Source of the DNA: Trichomonas vaginalis G3
Taxonomy: Eukaryota; Parabasalia; Trichomonadida; Trichomonadidae
Assembly: GCF_026262505.1 (NCBI RefSeq)
Contig: NC_067206.1
Span: 36,595,896 to 36,659,895 of the forward strand
Direction: 5' to 3'
DNA length: 64,000 bases
The number at the start of each line of letters is the position of its first letter. The stretch's first letter is position 1. The position numbers were made by a program, and so were the translations under genes. The notes below the pieces were generated by a model that was not told where the DNA came from, ran no database searches, and was given only the letters and a program-made list of their open reading frames with translations. Positions 18,973 through 28,760 of this stretch are shown here, piece after piece.

Positions 18973-20082
18973 ATGAGCGTCAAAACTAACAACGTTAAAA
19001 AATTAGGATTCACAAACGAGGAAATAAAGGATATATTAGATGAGATGTGTTATGAAGTTAGTAAATATTATTTAAGAAATTGTCAAAAATTTGCCGAGTT
19101 ATTAAATGATTTAGATTATGATGGAAAAATGAATAAAGATGATGTTATAAATTTCTTATATCCCACATCTAAAGAAGAAAAACCTAAAGAACCTGATGTT
19201 TTCCCTGAATATTATGAAGAACGGATTAAAGATGATGATGAATACAATGAAATTGAAAAACTGGAAAAAATAAGAGATGAAATAGATGAAAAAATTAAGG
19301 AATTAAGAGAAGTTGAAAAATATAATGAAAATGAAGTAGAGGGTTTAATGAATATCCCAGCTTCAGAATCAGCAGTTCAGAAATCTCATGAAGAAAGATA
19401 TAAAAATTATGTCTCAGAATCAACACAAAATTTATTAGATGGCGAAATAGATGAAACACTTTCAGAAGAAGGTACTAAATTTATTCGTAAACATAAGTTA
19501 CAATTTATTGATAATGAAGAATACCCTTGTATCTTACTTTCACCCCCTCTCGATTCTGAGAAATTCAAAAAAGCTCTTAAAAACGTGACATATGCAACTA
19601 ATACGATTAAGAAAGAAGATCATGATATTTACACAAATTATTATTTAAATAAATGCACAGGTGTTGATAAAGTTTTTGATTTATTAGATAAAATATCAAA
19701 AGAAACCATTGGAACATATAAAATTTTGTGTGATTGTGGTTTCATTGTTGAAGATACTAATAATGTTTCATATGAAAGAACAGCACCGAAGGAAGATGAA
19801 GTGGAAAGGTCTATACCATTCGTTATTAAGAACATAAAAGATATGAAAACGTATAAGCATTATATTTATTCATTTATTTCAGAAAAAATGGAAGCAACCC
19901 ATAAAACATCTTCTCATCATTTTATAGCTATTCATACATTCCTTTTCAAAGTTGTGAAATTAAATAAGACAGGAATTAGATTTAATGTATCAGGGTACAC
20001 ATTCTTGAGTAAATTAAAATGTATTCGTCACGTCGCAGATGATAAAAATTTATGTGTTCTTAATTCATTTTATGGGTTTTAA
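18973..20082 (+). CDS. Uncharacterised Maverick protein upstream of PolB, 369 aa
   Basis: Starts at ATG 18973 (MSVKTNNVKK), directly after the Maverick box; the longer open frame from 18880 begins at TTG inside repeat DNA and is rejected. Residues ~85-130 are an acidic coiled coil (EIEKLEKIRDEIDEKIKELRE). The middle is globular with several cysteines (ILCDCGF), and the C-terminus ends in KCIRHVADDKNLCVLNSFYG, an H...N-L-C-V pattern of unknown significance. It precedes polB by 40 bp on the same strand. It could be a replication accessory protein from position, but no family was recognised. The frame is intact. Confidence 0.65.
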   Translation: MSVKTNNVKKLGFTNEEIKDILDEMCYEVSKYYLRNCQKFAELLNDLDYDGKMNKDDVINFLYPTSKEEKPKEPDVFPEYYEERIKDDDEYNEIEKLEKIRDEIDEKIKELREVEKYNENEVEGLMNIPASESAVQKSHEERYKNYVSESTQNLLDGEIDETLSEEGTKFIRKHKLQFIDNEEYPCILLSPPLDSEKFKKALKNVTYATNTIKKEDHDIYTNYYLNKCTGVDKVFDLLDKISKETIGTYKILCDCGFIVEDTNNVSYERTAPKEDEVERSIPFVIKNIKDMKTYKHYIYSFISEKMEATHKTSSHHFIAIHTFLFKVVKLNKTGIRFNVSGYTFLSKLKCIRHVADDKNLCVLNSFYGF

Positions 20083-20122
20083 AAAATAAACTTTATTTTT
20101 ATTTATTTTTATTCTTACATAA

Positions 20123-23100
20123 ATGAACAAAAACGGAACAGCTAAAATGAATGATAATCAAATTAGAGCAGAAGGTAGAAGGTTATTTAAACGCTTCTAT
20201 AACATTCCTGATGGTGTTAATCCTAAAACTCGTAGAAGCTATTTAAATGAAGCAATAGATGCATATGAAGGGTTTGACATTTCATCAGAAAGTGAGAGAT
20301 TAGCGAGAATGTTAAATGTTAATATTGATTTCTATTATTGTGATCTTCAACCAGAAGACGTGGACATAAATAAGGTAGACTTTCCATTAGTGGAATCAAT
20401 AATGATAGATCCAGAATTTGAAACAGTAAATATTTTATTAACACAGAGTCCATGTGGAAAACTTCACGCTGACAGAATAACAGACGTTGAAGCACTCACC
20501 GGCTATAGAGTTTGTCCATATTGTAAAGAAGAAGTTTATTCTATCCGTGATGATCCAGAAAGGAAAAACCAAAGAAGATTTTTAAAGCATTGTGAGAAAT
20601 GTAAAGAAAATAATGGAAGATTAATTCAAGACGTTCAGTTGCAAAAGACACAGCAACCATATGCACCACATATTACGAAACAGAAGATATATCAGTGGTT
20701 ATTAGCTCATAATTTGCAGGAATATTATCAACCGACAAGATATTATATTACTTTTGACTTCGAAACATTAGAGACTAAAGAAGAATTACAACTTTCTGAG
20801 TGTGCAACTTTGAACGCTTACTTAAAACCATTCATGGTATCATCAACGGTTAAATTAAATGATAAAACGTATACGAGGAATTTTTGCTTAACTTCGAGTG
20901 ATTCTTTTATTTCTGATTGGATTGAGTTTTTATTTTCAACCTGTTCATTAGTTGCTAAATCAAATATTGAACAATATGAAGAATTAATGAAGTCCGCAAA
21001 CGGCGGGGACTTTGTCCATACATTAAATGAAAAACAGAAGGAAGCATTTAAAGAACTTCTAGATGAGGAATTCAATAAAGTGAATATCATAGGTTTTAAT
21101 TCGGGAAAGTTTGATTTAAATTTAATTCTTCGTGATTTAAACACTGCAAAATGGAAAATAAAATCAATGCTGGGTTCATCTTCACAATTTAAGCAAATCA
21201 TTGTAAAGAAAACAAACGTTCCATATGAATTGAGATTTATTGACATCAGAAATTATATAGCGGGTGGGACATTAGACCAATTCACTCAAGATTTCGGAAA
21301 CAATAAATCACGTGTTAAATCCTTTTTCCCTTATCAATTCATCACATGGGAAAATTACGAAGAAGAATTATATAAAGTGGAACCATTCACTCAAGATTCA
21401 TTTTATTCAGCATTAACTCAAGAAACTATATCAGATAGTGATTATCAAATATATCTCAATGATGCTAAAAACTTTAAGAATAGATTAGAATATTTTATTC
21501 ATTATTGCAATAAAGATGTTGAAATTATGATTGACCCAATCGATAAAATTATTGAAGAAACATTTGTTTATAAATTGATATGCTTCATAATCTTTCTTTA
21601 TCATCGAATGCTTCAATGATTCGTTACGCTTTAGCATATAAAGACTTTAATCCTAATGAAAAATATCCTGAGGAAGAGATAGAATCAAGTTTTGAATTAA
21701 CGAAAAAGTATTGGAAATATAAAATTGAATCATATAAGAAACAAGATGAAAAAGCAGAAAGAGATACTAAAAATAATGTTTCAATGGATGATTTTCAATA
21801 CTATCACGATTTAATCCTTTCATCTAAATGCAAAATGTGTGGTAAAGCGTTTACATATGCAAATAAACCAACATTGGATAGAATCGATAATGAAAAACCA
21901 CATACCAAAGAAAATTGTCAGTTAATGTGTTGTTATTGCAATGTCGTAAAATCAAATAAAGATGAAGATGTTCAACGTTTAAGAATCAATTTAAGAAATT
22001 ATGCATTAAAAAATAATTTACCAATGACTTTAGATTCAGTTGAAGCTTATCACATTCTCCGTAATGGAATTACTGGTGGTTTATCAAATGTTCAACATAG
22101 AGTAAATCTTAAAGGAATCACGCACATTAATAAACTTTCATATAATCCAGAAACTAAAACTGTATCAAATGAGGACACCACCAACATCATGACTCATTTC
22201 GTTGGTGTTGATTTTAATTCATTATATCCTTCATCATTTTCATCTAATCCTCATGATTTCATTCAATATACTGACCATAAAATGTATATGCCGGGAAGAT
22301 TGAATGGTGTTATCATTTGTGATACAGCAACAAAGAAAGCAAAAGCACTGGGAATAATTAAGAAGAAAAATACTTTATTCGTGGCTGAAGTAAAGGGTCA
22401 CATTGATGAAAAATACATTAATGATTACATAAACTTTTTACCGATAATAAGAAACTTAGATATTATCACAGATGAAAAAACAATTGGCAGTTTTATGTAT
22501 AATTACATGAAATCAAACAATCTACCAGTTGACCAGAAACAGAGGAAATTAACTCAGTTAGCATCAACACACAACCAATATCAACCATTTTCTTCTTATT
22601 ATCTTTGGTATCTAATCGACAGATTTCATTTTATCATCGATGATATTCAATCAATTTTAACATTTACTAAAAACACTTGTTTTAATGAATTTGCGAACAA
22701 ATTTATGAACGAAAGACAAAAGGCTGAATTAGAAGGAAATAAAGGAAAAAGTTTATTTTGCAAGATTTCACTTAATGGATCATATGGTTACGATGCAATG
22801 AATACACAAAATTACGCAAAGACTAAAATAATGAATGCACAGAAGGCACGCGTTGCATGTATGTCAAATAAGTTTAAAAACATAAGAGAAATAGGTGAAG
22901 ATACATATCAAGTGATGCTCAAAGATAGATTTTATAGATGTGATACATGTTTACAAGAGGCATTCTTCACTTTAGATAACGCAAAATACTGGTATTTGGT
23001 TTTCATTTATGATTTTATGTATAAATGCATGAATGTTAATCGTTTTCATTTCATTGAAGGTGATACTGATTCATCTTATTGGGCAATCGCTGGCGACCCA

Positions 23101-23589
23101 AATCTTCCTAACACTCAAGCATTTCAAGCAATTGTTACCGATAAACAATTTTATGATAAAAACATTTTCAAATTCGCACCTTTTGATTTCTTCTGTTTTG
23201 ATGAGAAATTTAAACCTAAATTAAAGAATAAAGCTGAAGAAAAAGCACATGAGAAGAAATTATTGGGTTTAGCAATTGAGAAACAAGGTGATAACATGGT
23301 TGCTTTATGTCCTAAGTGTTATACTTCATTCAACGGTTCAATTGATGGGGGTGATTTTAAAAAGATTGCACAAAAAATGAAAGGTGTTAGTTTACGACAA
23401 AATAAGCAATTAACACCTAAAAATTATTTGGATATAATAAATGATAAAGTTATTTTCGATGGTCAGAATATTAATTTACAACTTAAAAACGGGTCAATGA
23501 CTCGCTTAACAATTGGTAAGACTGCATTAACAGGAGCACACACTAAGGCTGTATGTTGTGAAAATGGATGTTGTATGCCATTTATTTAA
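20123..23589 (+). pseudogene. Protein-primed type family B DNA polymerase, one frameshift
   Basis: The first frame (20123-21619) has a cysteine pair segment (CPYCKEEV, ~residue 130) and the proofreading exonuclease motifs: Exo I TFDFETLE (~209), Exo II GFNSGKFDLNLIL (~325) and Exo III YFIHYCNKDVEIM (~457). The second frame (to 23589) has an HNH/treble-clef-like insert (CKMCGKAF ... LDRIDN ... CQLMCCYCN, nt ~21830-21950), then polymerase motifs A (DFNSLYPSSF, ~22210), B (KISLNGSYG, ~22765) and C (EGDTDSSY, ~23057). The catalytic residues are all present. One base is missing near 21580 (in the TTGATATG context), which breaks the frame. Replicates Maverick DNA, by family knowledge with a terminal-protein primer. 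Confidence 0.92.
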
Positions 23590-23715
23590 TACAATTTAAA
23601 ATTTTATTTTTAATGAAATGCCACAGAAGAGACAAAAGGAACCGTTAATGATGGCTTTGATACTATGATTCAAAGAGGCGGGCACCCTTAAAACACTTAT
23701 TTTATTTTTATATAA
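23590..23715. other. Spacer with remnant small ORF
   Basis: ATG at ~23619 opens MPQKRQKEPLMMALIL before a TGA. It may be the start of a lost small gene. Otherwise AT-rich, ending in the TTATTTTTATATAAATG box of the next gene. Confidence 0.3.
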
Positions 23716-24237
23716 ATGAATAGCGTAGATTTAAAAAATTTAATTGATGATTTAGTACTTAATCAAAATTTTCTTAATTATTATGAATTAAAATCATATC
23801 TCCAAAAATATGATAACAATATAACGGGTGATGATATGGATTATTATTATCCATATTATAAAAATGAAATTTTGAAATATCATAATAAAATAATTTCTGA
23901 AATTAAAGACAAAATTAAAAATAATGAATATACAAAGGGAAAAACTAAATCACAACTTAAACAGTTGAAAGATTTCAAAAATAAAGTATTAACAGAAGAA
24001 GATATTGATGAATTATATAATTTATATAATCCTGAGCCACAAAAACCAAATGTTCAACAGCTAAAGGAACAAAACGCCCAGGTCCTTCAGACCATAAATG
24101 AAGCACAAGCTTTAATTTATGATTCATTAGTTAAACCATATTCAGCCCGACTTTTAAATGAAGATCAACTTTTGGAATTCATAAAACTCGAAGCGGGAAA
24201 GTATATCAACCTTTATATACAGCATATTTATGAATAG
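23716..24237 (+). CDS. Uncharacterised Maverick protein, 173 aa
   Basis: ATG 23716 directly follows a TTTTTATATAAATG box. Acidic/basic helical protein: residues 1-60 are tyrosine-rich (DDMDYYYPYYKNE), ~60-110 are charged and helical, and the C-terminal part holds LKEQNAQVLQTINEAQALIY. Very similar wording (LKAQNTQVLQTI) starts the tail-fibre gene at 30464 of the same element, so the segment may be a shared oligomerisation helix or the result of recombination. No function recognised. Intact. Confidence 0.6.
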   Translation: MNSVDLKNLIDDLVLNQNFLNYYELKSYLQKYDNNITGDDMDYYYPYYKNEILKYHNKIISEIKDKIKNNEYTKGKTKSQLKQLKDFKNKVLTEEDIDELYNLYNPEPQKPNVQQLKEQNAQVLQTINEAQALIYDSLVKPYSARLLNEDQLLEFIKLEAGKYINLYIQHIYE

Positions 24238-24249
24238 AAACCAGAATTA

Positions 24250-25205
24250 ATGAAAGGAAAATCAACAACTAAAACTTCATCATTCAAAATCAAAGCAGAT
24301 AAAATTAAACCACTTGCAACAACCAAAACGACAGTACCGCCTCCTCCTTCAGTTAATCCTTCATCATTCACTTTATATCCATTTCAACATTAAAGAAGCA
24401 AAAAGATTTTAAAAAGCATTTCAAGATATTAAATAAACCAACTGACCCAAAAATTCAACCGTTAAAGGAAAAATTTAGTCGCCCTTCATTTGCACCATAT
24501 CCATATTCATACGAAATCGATCATCTGGAATATTCAAAGAAACGTTACTTATTTATTTGCCATTAACATTAACACTAGATATTTATATTGCATTCCGGTG
24601 AAAGGGAAAACAGAACAGGAAACAAAAGAGCTATTCCTTAAGATCAAGAGTAGATAATATCAGGGGTGATGGTGATAAAGGATTTCAGGCAACTATGACT
24701 CATTATTTCCCACAAATTAATTTTTTCTTTTCATCCTCTCCATATACGTTTCATAAAAATAGTTGATGCGGTAATGAGAACTCTTAGAGATGCGTTAGGG
24801 GTTAACGGTCAGATATACTGGGATGGAAATCATGACTCCATCATACAGCAGTTAGTATATTATTACAATAATATATGGCATAGAACTATAAACATGAAAC
24901 CAGTGGAAATGAAAAATGATATTTCAAAAGAATGGGAATATATTAGACAGCAAATGGAAAGGTTGAATGATGTTAAACGTGAACAAATTAATTCGGGGCT
25001 CATGAATTTTAAACAAGGGGATAAAGTTTTAATTCATCTCGATTATGGAAAAACTGATAAATCAATGACAAAAAGAAGACGAAGATTTGACACAATAGCT
25101 GAATTTGTTAGATATATTAACGGCAATGCATTAGTTGAAGTTGACAATAAATTAATAGAAATTCCGATTTATTTTATTACTCCTTTATATTTAAATAATA
25201 TTTAA
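24250..25205 (+). pseudogene. Maverick rve integrase, degenerate core with intact C-terminal part
   Basis: Begins at ATG 24250 (MKGKSTTKTSSFKIKADK) and is readable only by switching frames to ~24770, where fragments of the catalytic core are visible (KRYYL-type and IFILHSGE). From 24774 the frame is open: MRTLRDALG, then NIWHRTINMKPVEMK (the segment after the catalytic glutamate), and a C-terminal SH3/chromo-like domain (FKQGDKVLIHLDYGKTDKSM, then RRFDTIAEFVRYI). Much of the D,D region is missing or scrambled, so the protein cannot be active. In Mavericks this enzyme inserts the element and makes the 6-bp duplication. Confidence 0.8.
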
Positions 25206-25226
25206 TTTTTTTTTATTTCGTAAGAA

Positions 25227-25538
25227 ATGAGTGACAACAAAGCAGCCAAGAGTCCTGATTTAATTAAGATTCAGAGTCCAGACGATGAATATAAAAAGAA
25301 ACTAAACAGAATTAAATCAAAAATATGCTATTACAAAAAGAAGCCACAATGTGATGGGGTTGATGCCCATAAAACTAAAGTAATTGAAAACGATAAAGAA
25401 ATAATCGAAAAATTAGAAACTTATCGTTCAATCATTAAACTGAGTGAAGCAAAAATAAAAGAATTTAATAGAATAAATAAATTGATTGGAAGAGATGAAT
25501 TTAATAAAGATGAATTTTTAAACTCTATCCAAATTTAA
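25227..25538 (+). CDS. Small helical Maverick protein, 103 aa
   Basis: ATG 25227 follows TATTTCGTAAGAA exactly. Lysine-rich, helical, probably coiled coil (~residues 18-95, NRIKSKICYYKKKPQCD then EKLETYRSIIKLSEAKIKEFN). No known family. Its TAA overlaps the stop region of a convergent small ORF (25535-25699). Confidence 0.55.
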   Translation: MSDNKAAKSPDLIKIQSPDDEYKKKLNRIKSKICYYKKKPQCDGVDAHKTKVIENDKEIIEKLETYRSIIKLSEAKIKEFNRINKLIGRDEFNKDEFLNSIQI

Positions 25539-25699
25539 TTTTTATTCCTCTTCGACAACATCTCTCTTTCCATCATTACTGCATAACCACATTTTCTCAG
25601 TTTTAGTGGTTTGTTATTTTTAGCAAGTTCTCGCATCATTTTTATCATTTCCTCCCTTGTTATGATTCGTGGTAAATTTTGAGCTTGTGGGGTATCCAT
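25535..25699 (-). CDS. Small basic protein, 54 aa, Maverick
   Basis: ATG at 25699 (MDTPQAQNLPRIITREEMIK), preceded on the coding strand by ATTTTTATTTTTATCATAAATG, the Maverick box. It ends at 25535, overlapping the stop of the convergent gene by a few bases. Two short helices rich in Met/Lys/Arg; no family recognised. Small size and box context make it a plausible gene. Confidence 0.5.
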   Translation of the reverse strand: MDTPQAQNLPRIITREEMIKMMRELAKNNKPLKLRKCGYAVMMEREMLSKRNKN

Positions 25700-25776
25700 T
25701 TATGATAAAAATAAAAATTTGTTATCAGTTATTTTATCGTTAAGTGACTCAAAGAGTCCGGAGACAAAGTCTCATG

Positions 25777-26030
25777 GTTTTTAGGTTATTCAATAATTAA
25801 TTATTTTTGAAGAACTGAAGGTGTCACCAGGTCACCAGGTCACCAGGTTAATTAACTTCTTTAAAAAAATGAGACAACATGACATTTTGACAACACAGCA
25901 GGATTAATGAGGAAGGCACTTATGAATTATTTTTGAAGAACTGAAGGTGTCACCAGGTCACCAGGTCACCAGGTTAATTAACTTCTTTAAAAAAATGAGA
26001 CAACATGACATTTTGACAACAACACAGGAG
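25777..26030. repeat. Left flank repeat of the nested region, including a triplicated ACCAGGTC motif
   Basis: Two direct copies (about 25804-25903 and 25924-26023) of a ~100-bp block with GTCACCAGGTCACCAGGTCACC and ATGAGACAACATGACATTTT. The inverted partner is at 29170-29288, where the triplet reads GTGACACATGGTGACATAGT. Non-coding. Confidence 0.75.
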
Positions 26031-26132
26031 GAAGGTATTTTATCGTATATGTTTTGTCATGATTTCTTCATCGTAAACTCTATGTCAAACATGAACATAA
26101 ATGTTTTGTCAAACATGAACGTATATGCTTTG

Positions 26133-26498
26133 TCATGATTTCATCGTAATGAGTGTAAATGACCCAAAATATATTTTAGGGTAGAAGGGTAGATCTAACC
26201 TCATTTCTAACCTCATTTCTACCCTCTTGCGATTTTCATACGGAATCTCTTCTCTCGGTTTTCCGAGGGAAGCAATCATATGAGGAAATTCTTCTAAAAG
26301 TTCTTTTGTCTGTTGGTTTTCAAACCAATGATATGCTTGCTTTGTAGAACGAAGAGCATTCATTATACTTTGCATTTGGTACATGTCATCTTTGACCGAA
26401 CGAATGAGTCTCAATTGTTTGTTATACTGTATGTACTCGTATTCTTCATTTATGGCTTCATGAACGATAGCAGTTGTTGTGTTCTCTGATGTTGACAT
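26133..26498 (-). pseudogene. KilA-N domain protein truncated at repeat A
   Basis: Starts at ATG 26498 (MSTSENTTTA); the open frame begins further upstream at TTG. Residues ~30-85 look like the N-terminal half of a KilA-N domain (MYQMQSIMNALRSTKQAYHW, then TKELLEEFPHMIA). After PYENRKR the sequence runs into repeat A (26178-26225), which supplies an arbitrary tail (VEMRLEMRLDLPFYP). The domain's second half is missing, so the gene is broken exactly at the repeat. The family binds DNA and is common in large DNA viruses, phages and trichomonad mobile DNA. Confidence 0.55.
26178..26225 (+). repeat. Palindromic repeat A (AGGGTAGA...AGATCT...CTACCCT)
   Basis: One of four related repeats in the nested region. 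This copy has a duplicated CTAACCTCATTT segment. It forms the 3' end of the truncated KilA-N gene. Confidence 0.8.
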
Positions 26499-26580
26499 TA
26501 CTGTCATTTCATACAAAATAAAAATAATTTTAAAACTAACTTTATTTTCTGACTTTCACAAAAGACCAAAAATAAACGCT

Positions 26581-27192
26581 TTACATGTATTTTTCAGCAA
26601 CTTCGTCAAATAATTTTATAGCTTTATCTATCTCATCTACTTCAAACGTTTCTTTACCTTTCATGGGAGCACCATACATTTTCTCAAAAACTTCAAGCAG
26701 TTCTGTTTCAGCAGCTCTCATATCATTAACGAACACAACCTTGACTCTATTGACTGTACTGTCATATCTTTGAGTTATATTATATGTTCTTCCTATCTTA
26801 TATCTCTTTGTATTGAAGTCCTTCGGTTTCTGAACGATGTAAAGTAAGCCTTCACTGCAACGTTCAGAGTCGAATGAACCATAAGTTATGAAGTTATATC
26901 CAACAACTGGGTCTAACCATAACAAAACTATTGGTATAAGACTTTTGTCTATAAGATATGCTCTTGTTCCATGAAATGCTACTGATATCATAAGCTCAGG
27001 ATTTCTTGTCAAAATTTTCTGAGTAGAAGCAATTCTAACCCAGTCCTTTGTTTTCTTTCCAGATGGTGTTATAATGTCTGACAAAGAATATTTGTTGTAT
27101 TTCTTTGAGTATCTTACGTTTAAATCACCTATTCTAACCACTTTGGTGTCATTGTCAATCTTTCTAACTGTTTCAAACTCAATGTTTGACAT
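26581..27192 (-). CDS. KilA-N + T5orf172 (GIY-YIG superfamily) protein
   Basis: 203 residues from ATG 27192 (MSNIEFETVRK). The longer frame starts at TTG and is rejected, and TATTTTGTATG lies just upstream. Residues ~10-110 fit a KilA-N DNA-binding domain: L-N-V-R-Y-S-K-K-Y-N, KDWVRIASTQKILTR and a closing G-T-R-A-Y-L-I-D-x-S-L-I-P...W-L-D-P. Residues ~115-203 fit T5orf172/MUG113, a GIY-YIG-type nuclease fold: GLLYIVQKP, RYKIGRTYNITQRYD, then ETELLEVFEKMYG and GKETFEV. This combination is known from nucleocytoplasmic large DNA viruses, phages and eukaryotic mobile elements. The GIY-YIG arginine and glutamate positions appear conserved, so it may be an active nuclease. The only intact gene of the KilA-N type here. 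Confidence 0.75.
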   Translation of the reverse strand: MSNIEFETVRKIDNDTKVVRIGDLNVRYSKKYNKYSLSDIITPSGKKTKDWVRIASTQKILTRNPELMISVAFHGTRAYLIDKSLIPIVLLWLDPVVGYNFITYGSFDSERCSEGLLYIVQKPKDFNTKRYKIGRTYNITQRYDSTVNRVKVVFVNDMRAAETELLEVFEKMYGAPMKGKETFEVDEIDKAIKLFDEVAEKYM

Positions 27193-27301
27193 TACGGTCT
27201 TTACATACAAAATAAAAAATTTTCTTAGAAAAAATTAGCGTTATTTTTCTAACTAATGAAATTCATGAAATTTGGTCATTTTTCAGACAAAAATAATGTT
27301 T

Positions 27302-27337
27302 AGGGTAGATGGTTAGATCTAACCTCATTTCTACCCT
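27302..27337 (+). repeat. Palindromic repeat B
   Basis: AGGGTAGATGGTTAGATCTA... to ...TTTCTACCCT, exact inverted complement of repeat C at 28389-28424. With the flanking AAAAATAATGTTT included, the inverted match is ~50 bp. Lies just 3' of the 321-aa gene. Confidence 0.85.
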
Positions 27338-27343
27338 CAAGAT

Positions 27344-28309
27344 TTACAAACGTTTAACGTGATATACGTTATGAATTCGTGAAATTTTAAATATTTTTGT
27401 AGCTTCTATTTCTTCAGTTAATATATCAAAAATTTTAACAATGTCGAAAGTTTCTTTATACTTCTTCTTGACATCAGATAAAAGGAAATCATCAGCTGTT
27501 GAATAGTTTTTATTAAGAAATGTCAACATGTCCATTTTATCTTCTGCTGGTTTCTCTACTTCTTTCTTTAAGTCTGCGTAATCGTTTCTCATTCTTTCTA
27601 TCTCTTTTAGTGAGTAGTTATATTTCCTCATTGCTGCTTTACATTTTGAACATTGCGGATTCATTTTTGCGTTATACATTGAAACATTACCAGCTAAAAT
27701 AACTAAAGCATCAATGGCTTTCTTTAACTCAAAAGTTGTTGGTTTTATTTGTTCGTTCCATACTTTGCCTCTTCTGTCTTTATCTCTTATCTGCCATACA
27801 CATTCAGCAACTAATGAAACAAAGTTGTCGTAAGTCTTAAACTCCTCAGATTTATATATGTCAGAAATGTTTTTATAAACCATGTCGCAATCTTTGTTCA
27901 TAACTTTATGGTTGCAATGAAAACCAAGGAATTCATAATTTACTTTACGTATGAACTTCTTTATTTCTACTGAATCAGTAACTTTAACTTCAATTTCATA
28001 GAATTCAGGAATAGTTAGTTTTTGTTGCTGAACTTCCGGTAATTTAGGCAAATGGTCTATGATATCTTGCATTTCATATAGCTCCTCTCCATTTGTTTCA
28101 TCTTTCGCACTACAGTCTAAATTACTTGTTAAAAGTTCTTGCTTAATTCTTTGTATTTCTGTTTCAAAAGTATATGAAGAAGGAATGAAGTTTTTCATCT
28201 CTACCAACATTGACGTAGGATTCATGATTAATGAATTTGGTGCCGTAGTTGTGGACAGAGTCCCGCCGTTCGTGGCTTGAATTGTTGTTGTGCCGATTGT
28301 TGAAATCAT
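27344..28309 (-). CDS. Uncharacterised protein of the nested region, 321 aa
   Basis: ATG 28309 after TATTTTGTATA. N-terminal ~40 residues are Thr/Ser-rich; ~40-130 are acidic and helical. The middle (~130-200) contains FLGFHCNHKV and a W-Q-I-R-D-K-D-R-R-G segment. A cysteine pair (CSKCKAAM, ~225) starts a charged coiled coil (~235-265), and the C-terminal ~60 residues are a compact helical domain. No family recognised. The gene is enclosed by inverted repeats B and C and is intact, unlike two of its neighbours. The cysteine pair alone is too little to call a zinc site. Confidence 0.6.
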   Translation of the reverse strand: MISTIGTTTIQATNGGTLSTTTAPNSLIMNPTSMLVEMKNFIPSSYTFETEIQRIKQELLTSNLDCSAKDETNGEELYEMQDIIDHLPKLPEVQQQKLTIPEFYEIEVKVTDSVEIKKFIRKVNYEFLGFHCNHKVMNKDCDMVYKNISDIYKSEEFKTYDNFVSLVAECVWQIRDKDRRGKVWNEQIKPTTFELKKAIDALVILAGNVSMYNAKMNPQCSKCKAAMRKYNYSLKEIERMRNDYADLKKEVEKPAEDKMDMLTFLNKNYSTADDFLLSDVKKKYKETFDIVKIFDILTEEIEATKIFKISRIHNVYHVKRL

Positions 28310-28388
28310 ATCTTTTATACAAAATAAAAAAATAAAAATAAAACTAACTTTATTTCTTCTGTCTTAAGGAAATTCATGAAAATTCATG

Positions 28389-28424
28389 AGGGTAGAAATG
28401 AGGTTAGATCTAACCATCTACCCT
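28389..28424 (-). repeat. Palindromic repeat C
   Basis: Inverted complement of repeat B. Its edge coincides with the stop of the truncated KilA-N fragment at 28423. Contains the AGATCT centre. Confidence 0.85.
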
Positions 28425-28760
28425 AAACATTATTTTTGCTGAATTCAGCAACAAAATGAACGAGGTCAGGATGTATGTAAATACCTTTGAATTCATTTAT
28501 AACGCCCTTAGTAAGCTCATAAAATGCTTGTTTTGAGGTGGAGCCAAAAGTGGCTCGACCGTATTCTTTCAACCAAAACTCAAGAATTTCCTGCATGAAT
28601 TTTGTATAAAAAAACATCCGTCGGAATTCAGACGGTTGCTATATTCTTCACAAAATGCCTTATAATACTCTTCCCAGGACTTATTTTCCAACAACTTTCT
28701 AAAGTCTTTCCTAAACTGACTGACTGACTGACGGCACAAAGTGGCTTAACGAAAACATTA
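28423..28760 (-). pseudogene. KilA-N domain fragment truncated at repeat C, frameshifted
   Basis: The intact piece (28423-28617) ends in the second half of a KilA-N domain (KGVINEFKGIYIHPDLVHFV, the family's hp-L-x-x-x-A motif) and stops inside repeat C. Upstream, a second frame (SWEEYYKAFCEEYSNRLNSD) continues the coding sequence to ~28740; the switch is at a T7 run near 28608. The C-terminal effector domain expected after KilA-N is missing. Confidence 0.5.
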
